Of a DNA stretch of 64,000 nucleotides, positions 34,581 through 42,966 are shown piece after piece (position 1 is the stretch's first letter; each line of letters starts with the position of its first letter). The notes beneath the pieces were generated by a model, which worked only from the letters and a program-made list of their open reading frames with translations, did not search any database and was not told the DNA's origin. A program made the translations under genes and the position numbers. The DNA comes from Gordonia rhizosphera NBRC 16068 (GTDB lineage: Bacteria > Actinomycetota > Actinomycetes > Mycobacteriales > Mycobacteriaceae): positions 1 to 64,000 of the forward strand of contig NZ_BAHC01000118.1 in NCBI RefSeq assembly GCF_000298195.1. The letters are read 5' to 3'.

Positions 34581-35222
34581 TCATCGCCACCTGCTCGTGC
34601 CGTCGAGGACCAGGTGTGCACGGTGACGTGCGGTCGCGACCAGTCGAGCGTTCGGCTCGTCGACGTCGTCGACCCACGCCTGCGCGGCCGCCGCAGACTT
34701 GCCGGCTGCGGTGTGGCGCCGCAGTAGCCGCTCACGACGGACCTCGGTCGGGGCGTCGATGTAGTAGAGACGGTCGAGTAGTCCGAACACACCCGTCCAC
34801 CTCGTGTCCTCGAGGCCGAGGTAGTTGCCCTCGGTGACGATCAGTCGAGCGGTCGCCGGAAGCAGCAGGCTCGCGGCGATCGGTTCGCCCGCGGTGTGAT
34901 CGAAATCGGGTGCATAGACGTCATGATCGGCTCGCGTCGCCCTCGTCAGCAGCGCGACGTAACCCTCGACATCGAAGGTGTCCGGCGCTCCCTTGCGGTC
35001 GGCTCGTCCGAGGCGGGCCAGCACGGCGTTCGACAGATGGAAGCCGTCCATCGGCAGATATCCGACGGCGTCCTCGTCGTGGGCCCGACGATGGTGCTCG
35101 ACGACGGCGCGGGCGATCGTCGACTTCCCCGCGCCCGGTGGACCGGTCACACCGATGACGACTCGGTCCCGACGGGCCTCGAGCAGGTCATCGACGTCGG
35201 ACAGGACGGTCGGCACGCACAT
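34581..35222 (-). CDS. P-loop nucleoside/pantothenate kinase-like protein
   Basis: A 213-residue P-loop kinase with Walker A GPPGAGKST at about residue 26 and a FHLSNAVLARLG segment like uridine kinase/pantothenate kinase family members. Further family features are VYAPDFDHTAGEPIA, LIVTEGNYLGLE and a lid with RERLLRRHTAAGKS. It phosphorylates an unidentified small metabolite. The start is ATG 35222; an in-frame GTG at 35249 is also possible. Confidence 0.72.
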   Translation of the reverse strand: MCVPTVLSDVDDLLEARRDRVVIGVTGPPGAGKSTIARAVVEHHRRAHDEDAVGYLPMDGFHLSNAVLARLGRADRKGAPDTFDVEGYVALLTRATRADHDVYAPDFDHTAGEPIAASLLLPATARLIVTEGNYLGLEDTRWTGVFGLLDRLYYIDAPTEVRRERLLRRHTAAGKSAAAAQAWVDDVDEPNARLVATARHRAHLVLDGTSRWR

Positions 35223-35291
35223 GGTGCGACGATAGGCGTAGGTCGTGACGAGCGACAACGCCCCTACACTCGCGCTTCCCAGGTGATCAGA

Positions 35292-35810
35292 ATGACGATG
35301 CCCGCCCAGCAGATCTGGCAGACCCGCCCCGAAACCCCCTCCGATATCGGTGACATCCGTCGGATCAACCTGGCCGCGTTCGACACCGCGGCCGAGGCAG
35401 ACCTCGTTGACGCATTGCGCGCGGACCCCGCCTGGATCGACGGACTGTCGATCATTAGCGCCACGGCCGACGGGGTTGCCGTCGGCTATGCCCTGCTGAC
35501 CCGCTGCCACCTCGACGACACTCCCGCGCTGTGCCTCGCACCGTGTTCGGTACTCCCCGAGTATCAGCGCAGGGGTGCGGGGTCGGCTGCGATCCGCGCG
35601 GTGCTGACGGCCGCGAAGGCGGCCGGTGAATCATTCGTCGTCGTCCTCGGCCATCCCGGGTATTACCCCCGCTTCGGCTTCCGCCGGGCAAGTCAGTACG
35701 GCATCCGGCTCACCATCGACGTGCCCGACGACGCTCTGATGGCGACGAGCCTGACCGATCGGCCCCTCCCCGGTGGCACCGTCCGCTACGCGGCGCCGTT
35801 CGGCATCTGA
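35292..35810 (+). CDS. GNAT-family N-acetyltransferase
   Basis: A 172-residue GNAT protein. The acetyl-CoA-binding motif APCSVLPEYQRRGAGSAAIRAV and the following VVVLGHPGYYPRFGFRRA are typical of the YhbS-type subfamily. The substrate is unknown. There are two ATG starts (35292 and 35298). Confidence 0.85.
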   Translation: MTMPAQQIWQTRPETPSDIGDIRRINLAAFDTAAEADLVDALRADPAWIDGLSIISATADGVAVGYALLTRCHLDDTPALCLAPCSVLPEYQRRGAGSAAIRAVLTAAKAAGESFVVVLGHPGYYPRFGFRRASQYGIRLTIDVPDDALMATSLTDRPLPGGTVRYAAPFGI

Positions 35811-35837
35811 TGCGCCCGCCGGGCCACAATGGGAGCT

Positions 35838-36872
35838 ATGGAACCCACCGACGTGGCCATACTCGACGAGCTCACTCTGACCGTCGTCGTCGACAACGAG
35901 ACCGACACGTTGTCGAGCGTGGACCCGGGCGTCCCGCAACTCCCGGAAACGGCGTCACTGCTCGGCCGCACCCCACCGGGGCGGGAGTTCGACGGACACC
36001 CCGGCATCTGTGTGTTCGACCGGCTGTGCGTGGCCTGCCATGGATTGTCGGTGCTCGTCACCGCCTGCCGCGGCGACGAGACACGCACGGTCTTGTTCGA
36101 CGTCGGCCCTTACGGACAGGTGTGGCTCGAGAACGCCGAACGGCTCGGGCTCGACCTCTCGACGATCGAGACGATCTTCCTATCGCACTGGCACGCCGAC
36201 CACAGCGCCGGACTGCCCGCCGTCATCGCGGCCGTCGCCGCCGCCCGTCAGACCGCGGGTCTTGTGCCGCCGGTCGTCGACCTCCACCCCGACCGGCCCG
36301 ACCAGCGCGGCGTGCTGACGCCGTCGGGGGCGCTCGCGCTGCTCCCGCCCGAGCCCACCGTCGCGGAGATCGAGGTGGCCGGCGGGGTGGTCGAGACGCA
36401 TGGCGAGGCACACGCGGTCGTCGGACTGCTGGCGGCCAGTGGTGAGATCCCTCGGCTCACCGACTACGAGACCGGCCTCGACGGGCACCACTCGATCCGC
36501 GGTGAGGTCTGTGAGCCCGACCCGTTGATCCTCGACGAGCGGTTGCTGGCCGCGCACGTCCGCGGCCGCGGTGTCACGGTCTTGTCCGCATGCTCGCACG
36601 CTGGGGTCGTCAACGCCTGTCTCCACGCGACGGACCTTGTGGGTGACCTGCCCGTCGACGTGGTGCTCGGCGGCTACCACCTGGCCGGCCGATCGATGGA
36701 GCAGCGCATCGAGGCCACCGTTGGTGACCTGCACGATCGGATCCGGCCCCGGATCGTCGCGCCCGGCCATTGCACCGGCTGGCGGGCCAAGGCGGCGCTC
36801 GCCGATGCATTCGCGCCGGGGGGATACGGTCCGAGCGTCGTCGGAACCCGCTATCGGCTCACCGCGGAGTGA
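35838..36872 (+). CDS. Metallo-beta-lactamase fold hydrolase
   Basis: A 344-residue MBL-fold protein with the metal-binding motif LSHWHADHSAGL and later CSHAGVVNAC and VVLGGYHLAG, matching the 7,8-dihydropterin-6-yl-methyl-4-(beta-D-ribofuranosyl)aminobenzene 5'-phosphate synthase-like class. The acidic ligand is in the HADH motif. The start is ATG 35838, nine bases after another in-frame ATG. It lies 27 bases after the GNAT stop and may be cotranscribed. Confidence 0.8.
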   Translation: MEPTDVAILDELTLTVVVDNETDTLSSVDPGVPQLPETASLLGRTPPGREFDGHPGICVFDRLCVACHGLSVLVTACRGDETRTVLFDVGPYGQVWLENAERLGLDLSTIETIFLSHWHADHSAGLPAVIAAVAAARQTAGLVPPVVDLHPDRPDQRGVLTPSGALALLPPEPTVAEIEVAGGVVETHGEAHAVVGLLAASGEIPRLTDYETGLDGHHSIRGEVCEPDPLILDERLLAAHVRGRGVTVLSACSHAGVVNACLHATDLVGDLPVDVVLGGYHLAGRSMEQRIEATVGDLHDRIRPRIVAPGHCTGWRAKAALADAFAPGGYGPSVVGTRYRLTAE

Positions 36873-36969
36873 CGGCGCCGGTGTCCATATCTGCGCGGAG
36901 AGCGCCGCGGCCACCCATGCCCGCCCCGACACCCAGCACATCCCGATCGACGGACCGCCGCAGCTGCGG

Positions 36970-37000
36970 GCCCGGGCCGTCGACCTGTGATCGCCCGGGC
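36970..37000. terminator. Possible bidirectional hairpin terminator
   Basis: GCCCGGGC at 36970-36977 and again at 36993-37000 can pair as an eight-base stem with a 15-base loop, between two convergent genes. As each arm is self-complementary the fold is not certain. Confidence 0.4.
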
Positions 37001-37021
37001 CGTGCGGCGGTGTCGATGGTG

Positions 37022-38545
37022 CTACAGACCCAGCCGACGGCGGCCCTTCGCCGCACCGGCCCGCATGAGCGCCAGGGCAGTCTTCACCTTCGCCGGCACA
37101 TACGGGTACCAGATCAGTTCTTTGCTCTGAACAGGGATGCGTGGAGTGGTGATGGCTTGCTGGCGGCAGTACTTGAGGATTCCGTTCGGCCCGCCCCAGC
37201 GAGCACCGATGCCCGATTCCTTCCAGCCGCCCATCGGCAGCGCGAAGTTGAAGGTATTGGAGAAGGCGTCGTTGATGTTCACCGCCCCGGCCTCGAGTTG
37301 GCGCGCGATCCGTTGCCCACGTTGCTTGTCACGGGTCCATACCGAAGCGGACAGTCCGTAGCGTGAGTCATTCGCCAGCGCAATGGCTTCCTGCTCGTCG
37401 CGCACCTTGACGACCGGGAGGGTCGGTCCGAAGGTCTCCTCCTGAATGCACGACATGGATTGCTCGACATCGGCCAGGACGGTCGGGGCGAAGAAGGTGC
37501 CGACGCCCGTCGGAGCGCCACCGGTCACGATCCGGGCGCCACCGGCGACGGCCTCCTCCACGTGGCGCTGCACGATGTCGCGTTGTGTCACGGTCGCGAG
37601 CGCGCCGACGTCGTAGCGGTAGCTGCGGTCATCCTGACCCATGCGTAACTCGTCGACGTTCTTGGTGAGCTTCGTCAGGAACTCGTCGTACACCGACTCT
37701 TCGACATAGACCCGCTCGATGGAGATGCACACCTGACCGGCGTTGAAGAACCCTCCCCAGGCGATGCCGTTGGCTGCACGGTCGAGGTCGGCGTCGGCGA
37801 GCACGATGGCCGGGTCCTTGCCGCCCAGTTCGAGGCTGTAAGGAACCAGTCGTGCGGCGCACTGCTGCGCGATGATCCGCCCGGTCGGGGTGGACCCGGT
37901 GAACTGGACGTAGTCGACCGTGTCGACCAGCGCGGCGCCGGTCGCGCCGTAACCGGTGCTGATCTCCAGGACCGGCGGCGCGCCGATCTCCTTCCATCCG
38001 CGGACGAACTCGACGGCGGACAGCGGCGTCACCTCGGACGGTTTGAGCAGCACCGACGCTCCGGCGGCAAGGGCGGGGATGGCGTCGAACACGCCGTTCA
38101 GGAAGGGGAAATTCCACGGTGTGATGACGCCGACCACGGGATACGGCCGGTAGGTGATCTCCAGGTTCTTGGCCAGGCCGAGGGGTCCGTGCGGGTGCGG
38201 GTGCTTGTCGGCCAGGAATTTGGCGGCATTCTTCGACCAGTAGTTGAGCAGGTCCGCGGACACCACCGGCTCGAAGCTGGCGTCCACGCGCGACTTACCG
38301 GTCTCCGACTGCAGCACATCGGTGATGTGCTGGGAATTGTCGAGGACCCACTCCTGCAGTCGGAGGAACCAACGCCTCCGCTCCTTGGGGCCCAGGGCCT
38401 CCCACGCCGGTTGTGCCTCTCGGAGAGCCTTGACCTTCGCCACGACCGTCTCCTGCGAGTCGTTCGGAACCTGTCCGACCACGCCTCCGTCAGCAGGATT
38501 GCGGACCTCGATGGTCTCGGCGACATCGGGTGCAGTGGTCGTCAT
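37022..38545 (-). CDS. Aldehyde dehydrogenase (succinate-semialdehyde/fatty-aldehyde type)
   Basis: A 507-residue NAD(P)-dependent aldehyde dehydrogenase. It has the cofactor fold GVITPWNFPF and FTGSTPTGR, the catalytic glutamate region LELGGKDPAIVL and the nucleophile GQVCIS. The C-terminal extension (YPYVPAKVKTALALMRAGAAKGRRRLGL) is amphipathic and basic, unusual among soluble ALDHs, and may give membrane contact. It is a single-gene unit; a perfect 16-base palindrome lies 33 bases upstream of the ATG. Confidence 0.82.
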   Translation of the reverse strand: MTTTAPDVAETIEVRNPADGGVVGQVPNDSQETVVAKVKALREAQPAWEALGPKERRRWFLRLQEWVLDNSQHITDVLQSETGKSRVDASFEPVVSADLLNYWSKNAAKFLADKHPHPHGPLGLAKNLEITYRPYPVVGVITPWNFPFLNGVFDAIPALAAGASVLLKPSEVTPLSAVEFVRGWKEIGAPPVLEISTGYGATGAALVDTVDYVQFTGSTPTGRIIAQQCAARLVPYSLELGGKDPAIVLADADLDRAANGIAWGGFFNAGQVCISIERVYVEESVYDEFLTKLTKNVDELRMGQDDRSYRYDVGALATVTQRDIVQRHVEEAVAGGARIVTGGAPTGVGTFFAPTVLADVEQSMSCIQEETFGPTLPVVKVRDEQEAIALANDSRYGLSASVWTRDKQRGQRIARQLEAGAVNINDAFSNTFNFALPMGGWKESGIGARWGGPNGILKYCRQQAITTPRIPVQSKELIWYPYVPAKVKTALALMRAGAAKGRRRLGL

Positions 38546-38577
38546 CTCGTACTTCTCCTCGTGGTCGACGACATTTG

Positions 38578-38593
38578 GTCAGATATATCTGAC
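38578..38593. promoter_or_regulatory. Palindromic operator upstream of the aldehyde dehydrogenase
   Basis: GTCAGATATATCTGAC is a perfect 16-base palindrome beginning 33 bases upstream of the ALDH start. Its AT-rich core stands out from the surroundings and could overlap a -10 region. A TetR-type or other dimeric regulator is expected. Confidence 0.6.
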
Positions 38594-38695
38594 ACTAACG
38601 GTCCACCCGCCCGTGGGGAATGTGCCACTGCCCAATCAAGCGGGATATCCGTTGGGCAGGCGCAGACTGCCCGGACATTGGGGAGGTCCGCGTCA

Positions 38696-39937
38696 TCACC
38701 GCCGGACGATTGCCACACCGACCGCGACGGCGACGAGTTGGACGACCGCGACGGTCACCATCAGAGCCGGAATGGACACGTCGTAGAGCCAGCCGGTGAG
38801 GACGCCGCCGAGCGCGGTGGCTGCGCCGAGGCCGGCGGCGAAGATGCCGTACGCGGTGGCTCGTCGGGGTGGGGTGACGAGATCTGCGACGACGGCGCGC
38901 AGCGTGGACTCCTGGATCCCGACCGCAGCGCCCCACAGCAGAGTGCCTGCGATCACCAGAAGAGTCGCGTCGGTGAATGCCAACACCGGCGTCAGCGCCG
39001 CGAGCAAAGGCAGCGCGGCGAGCGTTCTGGCTCCGTACCGGTCGTACGCCCACCCGGTCGCCAGGGCGGCCACCGCGTCGGCGGCCATGGCGGCGGTGTA
39101 GATGAGCGGCACTGCGGGCGTGGGCACGATGTTCTGCTCGACCATGTGAAACGACAGCAGGCCGAAGGTGGTGAAGCCGATCATCGTGGTCGCGGTGAAC
39201 CCGAGGTAGATCCAGAACCGGCGCGGCAGGGAGGGGTGCCACCCCGGGATCGTTCGGCGGGTGGGATGGGTCGGTCCGGGCTCGTCGGGCGCGGCCGGTT
39301 CGTACAGTGCGGGCTCGGGAACCCGGAGGCGAAGCCACACCAGCAGGGCGAGCGTCGCGACACCGGGAAGGGCCAGGATCCCCAGGGTTGGGCCGTAGTC
39401 GTCGCCGGTGAGTGCCAGCATCACGGCGACGACCAGCGGTCCGAGGACCGCGCCGATCTGGTCCAGCGCTTCGTGGACTGCGAAACCCCGGCCCCGGCCG
39501 GTGACATGGGTGGCGTGCGAGAGCAGGGTGTCCTTGGCCGGGCTGCGCACGGCTTTGCCGATGCGCTCGGTGATGACGAGGCCGCCGGCCACCCAGAGGG
39601 TGCCGGCGATGCCCAGCAACGGAACGGAGATGACCGTGATGGCGTAGCCGGCCAGGGTCCAGGCCCAGAATCTGCGGGTACGGTCGGCCAAGGGTCCCGA
39701 CACCAGTCGCAGACCCAGTGCGGCGGCCTCCCCCACACCGGTGACGACACCGACCACCAGGCCCGTCGCCCCCAGCGACGCGAGCAGTGGCCCGGTGATG
39801 GACCGGGCGCCCTCGTACACGACGTCGGCCAGCAGACTGACCACACCGAAGACGGCAACGAATCGCCAGGCACTGAGCGGTACTCGGGGCGCGGATGTCA
39901 CCCCCGCAATGCTACGAGGCGGATCTGCGGAGGCCAC
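38696..39937 (-). CDS. Major facilitator superfamily transporter
   Basis: A 413-residue MFS protein with about twelve hydrophobic segments. After the second segment it has the conserved loop GPLADRTRR, and a central hydrophilic loop (residues 215-245, RVPEPALYEPAAPDEPGPTHPTRR) separates the two halves. Substrate unknown. Start uncertain: ATG 39937 or GTG 39901, the latter beginning directly before the first helix. Confidence 0.78.
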   Translation of the reverse strand: MASADPPRSIAGVTSAPRVPLSAWRFVAVFGVVSLLADVVYEGARSITGPLLASLGATGLVVGVVTGVGEAAALGLRLVSGPLADRTRRFWAWTLAGYAITVISVPLLGIAGTLWVAGGLVITERIGKAVRSPAKDTLLSHATHVTGRGRGFAVHEALDQIGAVLGPLVVAVMLALTGDDYGPTLGILALPGVATLALLVWLRLRVPEPALYEPAAPDEPGPTHPTRRTIPGWHPSLPRRFWIYLGFTATTMIGFTTFGLLSFHMVEQNIVPTPAVPLIYTAAMAADAVAALATGWAYDRYGARTLAALPLLAALTPVLAFTDATLLVIAGTLLWGAAVGIQESTLRAVVADLVTPPRRATAYGIFAAGLGAATALGGVLTGWLYDVSIPALMVTVAVVQLVAVAVGVAIVRR

Positions 39938-40006
39938 CTGCTGAAAGTGGTCCCGCGATGACCGTCCGAGGGGAATTCCTCCCGGGGAGCTACCACAGGA
40001 CCACTG

Positions 40007-41101
40007 TCAGTAGCCGTGTCCTGAGCCGGTCGACGACAACGCACCGATCTCGTTCAGATACCCGACGATGGCGGGCACCGTCCTCTTGCGTGCCGATCCA
40101 CCGACCAGCAGCCCGACATGTCCAGCCCTCAGGACGCGCTCCGCACCCGTCCCGTCGCCCACCAGTCCGGTCAACGGGGCCACAGAGGTCGGTGGCGTCA
40201 CGTGGTCGGTGGTGCCGTAGATGTTGAGGAATGGTGCCGTGATGGAGTCCAACGACCGCACCGTGCCGCCCATCATCACCTTGCCGGAGACGAGGCTGTT
40301 GTCGCGGTTGAGCACGCGGATCATCTCGACGAAGACCGCACCCGGGAACGGGACATGGTCGTGCGCCCAGTGGGTGAGGGCCCAGATCGCCTGTGTCGCC
40401 TGACGGTCATGAAGCCTGTCGATCAGGGTGACATATCCGGTGAGGTCACCGAGCGGGCGCAGCATCTGGAATGCGCGCAGCATCGCCGCCGGCGGCACGT
40501 TACCGGTTTCGTCCAGGATGTCCTCGGGCTCGATACGTCCCTGCTGGGTCAGCCAGGACAACGGGCCCATCTCGGCCCAATTGGTCGGAGCCGCGAGCGT
40601 GATGAGGGCGCGGGGTTGCCGTGGCGGTTTGGAGGCCGCCCACAACAACGCGATGAGTCCACCGAAACAGTGCCCGACGACCACCGGATCCTGTCCGGAC
40701 AGCTCGACGACCCGGTCGAAGGCCTGCTGCATGTAATCGTCGACGTAGCGACTCATCGTGGCCGACGCATCCCGCGCGTCCGGGGTGCCCCAGTCGAGCA
40801 GGTACACGTCATAACCCTCCGCCAGGAGGTGCTCCACGACGCTGTCGCCCGGACGCAGATCCCAGATGTAGCTGCGGTTGACCAGGCTTGGTACCAGCAG
40901 GAGCGGTGATCCGTTGTCCACTCCGGCCCGATACCGTTTCATCGATGCGCGCCCATCCGACCAGACGACCGTGCTCGACGTGCACCCGACTCCCGGACGG
41001 TCCAACCCGGCGAGCAGTCGGAGCCCGTTCACCGCACGCAGACGTGTTCGATCGACCCGGCCGCCGACGGCCTCGGGAGTGTTCACACCGGCGATTTTCA
41101 T
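40007..41101 (-). CDS. phaC: Class III-type poly(3-hydroxyalkanoate) synthase-like protein
   Basis: A 364-residue alpha/beta-hydrolase-fold protein whose nucleophile elbow is GHCFGG, with Cys145 in place of Ser, as in PHA synthases. An Asp lies in NIYGTTDHVTPP and a His in RAGHVGLLVGG, completing the triad. The length fits class III PhaC. The first residues overlap the stop of the small upstream gene. It lies next to the branched-substrate catabolic regulon, so it might store hydroxyacyl-CoA products, or act as a hydroxyacyl-CoA hydrolase; this is inferred. Confidence 0.75.
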   Translation of the reverse strand: MKIAGVNTPEAVGGRVDRTRLRAVNGLRLLAGLDRPGVGCTSSTVVWSDGRASMKRYRAGVDNGSPLLLVPSLVNRSYIWDLRPGDSVVEHLLAEGYDVYLLDWGTPDARDASATMSRYVDDYMQQAFDRVVELSGQDPVVVGHCFGGLIALLWAASKPPRQPRALITLAAPTNWAEMGPLSWLTQQGRIEPEDILDETGNVPPAAMLRAFQMLRPLGDLTGYVTLIDRLHDRQATQAIWALTHWAHDHVPFPGAVFVEMIRVLNRDNSLVSGKVMMGGTVRSLDSITAPFLNIYGTTDHVTPPTSVAPLTGLVGDGTGAERVLRAGHVGLLVGGSARKRTVPAIVGYLNEIGALSSTGSGHGY

Positions 41102-41409
41102 GACCGCACCTCCGCTGCCGTCGCGATCACCGAGTCGTGCTGCGCCTGCCTCGGCATGTGCCCCGACTGCTCGATCGCTCGGGTCAATCTGGCGATCTGT
41201 CGGCCGGTGGGTAGACCGAGGGACCCGGCGATCGCTGTCTGGCCTTGTCGGATTGCGCCTTTGGCGAGGCGCTGGATCGAGGTCCATGCGGTCAGCGCGT
41301 CGAGGAACGCGTCGGTGCGCACGATGTCCTCGAGGGGTGGTGACACCCGGCGCTCGAGTGTGAAGTAGACCTGTGTGGGGTCCACGATCCATCCGAGGGT
41401 GAGCTTCAT
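41098..41409 (-). CDS. Small protein coupled to the PhaC-like synthase
   Basis: A 103-residue, mostly helical protein starting MKLTLGWIVDPTQVYFTLERR. It does not show the phasin or PhaR motifs that I recognise, but it lies immediately before the PHA-synthase-like gene with an ATGA overlap, so it may be a partner subunit or phasin-like protein (class III synthases need PhaE). Ribosome site AAAGGACTTCC precedes the ATG. Confidence 0.6.
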   Translation of the reverse strand: MKLTLGWIVDPTQVYFTLERRVSPPLEDIVRTDAFLDALTAWTSIQRLAKGAIRQGQTAIAGSLGLPTGRQIARLTRAIEQSGHMPRQAQHDSVIATAAEVRS

Positions 41410-41479
41410 CGGAAGTCCTTTCTGGGGAGATCGATTTCGGTCCACCGGATCGATCGGTGGGTGGTGGATGGCTTGGCCG

Positions 41480-42703
41480 TCAGTCGTTGGTGACGGCCGT
41501 GGCGTCGGTGGTGTGACCGGTGCTGGTCTCGTCGAGCGCGAGCCGATGCTTCTTCGACTGCGTCGACCGCGTCAGTGCGCGGACGGGCGAAATCCGCGGA
41601 CCGCGCCAGCGCTCTGCCGCGAGTGTGGACAGGATCCGCGCGGTATTCGCCATCGGGGTGCGGAGCCAACTCTCGTCCAGTCGCCGTTCTGTCTCCGCAG
41701 CAAGGGAATACCACCGGATCGGGTGATCGGGAACTGTTGGTACTCCACCTGGCACGGGAGAAACGCCCGCCACCGTCTCAGCGATGCTCTTCAGTGCCGA
41801 GTGGCCCGACGGGAAGATCCCGTCCATGTCGACGAAGCCGTGCATCTGACGCGGAAACTCCTCACACAGAACCTGATTCCCGGCCGCTTCGAGAGCCCGG
41901 GCGTATGCGCGCCCATCCGGACAGAACGGATCTGCACCGCCGAGGACGATATGTGCGGGCGGCAACCCTGCGTGCGAGTCGGCGAACAACGGCGAGATCG
42001 TCGGATCGGTCCGTTCGATACCCGTCAGCGAATGGAGGCCGAACCACTCGATTGCGGCACCGTCGAAGAATCCGGAGGCAGCCGTGTGATCCATGTGCGC
42101 GAGCGTGAGGTCGGTCGCCGGATAGATCAGGATTTGTCCCGCGATGCCGGCACCCGCATGGTCTCGGAAGTGGCAGCACGCCGCAGCGGCCATGTTTCCG
42201 CCGGCCGAGTCGCCCGCCACGATCAATCGCCGTCGGTCCGCCCCGAGCTGGGCCGCATGTCGGTATGCCCAGGCGATGGCCGTGCGCGCGTCCTCGTGGG
42301 ATTGCGTGATGGGTACTTCGGGTGAGCGCCGGTAGTCGACCGACACGACGACCGCAGAAGAATAGTTGGCCAGCTTGCGGCACGTGGCGTCGGCCGTGAA
42401 CAGATCGCCGATCACAAACCCTCCGCCGTGCATCCACACGACGATCGGGGCACCGATACGACGGCGGCGCGGCCAATACACCCGCACGGGTACCTCATGG
42501 CCCTCGGGGCTCGACGCGATCGTGGATCGCGACCATCCTCCGATGGTTCTCCGAGTCGTGGTGGCAACGAGTATCTGATAGTCGATGCGCGCCTGCTCCG
42601 GCGTCCGGGTGACGATGTTCGGCCATCCGACGAGGTCAAGCCACGCCGCCAGCGTGCGCCCTCGAGGGTCCATCCCGCTGCGACCTTTGGTGGTGTGCTG
42701 CAT
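41480..42703 (-). CDS. Alpha/beta hydrolase, hormone-sensitive-lipase family
   Basis: A 407-residue esterase. The oxyanion motif is VVWMHGGGF and the nucleophile elbow is GDSAGGN. The acid is in GGADPFCPDG and the histidine is in RQMHGFVDM. About 90 residues follow the triad (to TAVTND), longer than typical, including a basic segment. A copy of the regulon operator lies 17 bases upstream of ATG 42703. It would hydrolyse esters in the same pathway as the acyl-CoA enzymes of this region. Confidence 0.82.
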   Translation of the reverse strand: MQHTTKGRSGMDPRGRTLAAWLDLVGWPNIVTRTPEQARIDYQILVATTTRRTIGGWSRSTIASSPEGHEVPVRVYWPRRRRIGAPIVVWMHGGGFVIGDLFTADATCRKLANYSSAVVVSVDYRRSPEVPITQSHEDARTAIAWAYRHAAQLGADRRRLIVAGDSAGGNMAAAACCHFRDHAGAGIAGQILIYPATDLTLAHMDHTAASGFFDGAAIEWFGLHSLTGIERTDPTISPLFADSHAGLPPAHIVLGGADPFCPDGRAYARALEAAGNQVLCEEFPRQMHGFVDMDGIFPSGHSALKSIAETVAGVSPVPGGVPTVPDHPIRWYSLAAETERRLDESWLRTPMANTARILSTLAAERWRGPRISPVRALTRSTQSKKHRLALDETSTGHTTDATAVTND

Positions 42704-42720
42704 CACGACGGCCACGATAC

Positions 42721-42738
42721 TGACCGCACGTACGGTTA
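42721..42738. promoter_or_regulatory. TGACCG-type operator upstream of the esterase
   Basis: TGACCGCACGTACGGTTA. One of six related sites in this window. It lies immediately upstream of the leftward esterase gene (ATG 42703) and is identical to the site at 59721. Confidence 0.68.
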
Positions 42739-42869
42739 GGCAAGCGGATGTGATCCAATGCGCCCCGCCCTCGGCTGGTGCGGGTGTCAACAGCCCAGGG
42801 TTGGACTACCCCAGATGAACGCGCGAACAGGACCACCGAGGCGGAGGCATTCGTACGAACCTTGCGTAC

Positions 42870-42887
42870 TGACCGCTCGTACGGTTA
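42870..42887. promoter_or_regulatory. TGACCG-type operator upstream of the first acyl-CoA ligase
   Basis: TGACCGCTCGTACGGTTA. It differs from the 42721 site at one base (CT for CA in the spacer) and lies 79 bases upstream of ATG 42967. Confidence 0.68.
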
Positions 42888-42966
42888 GCGTCACTGCGGG
42901 CGCCGAGAAGCCGTCGGTCATCTCCGCGCCGCATCCACGATTCGGTTCCGAGCAGGAGAACGTGAC

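Noticed and set aside
38189-39961. A 590-codon open frame on the plus strand
   Set aside because: Opposite to the MFS transporter and ALDH N-terminus; composition (Gly, Arg, Glu, Asp rich) is typical of antisense reading.
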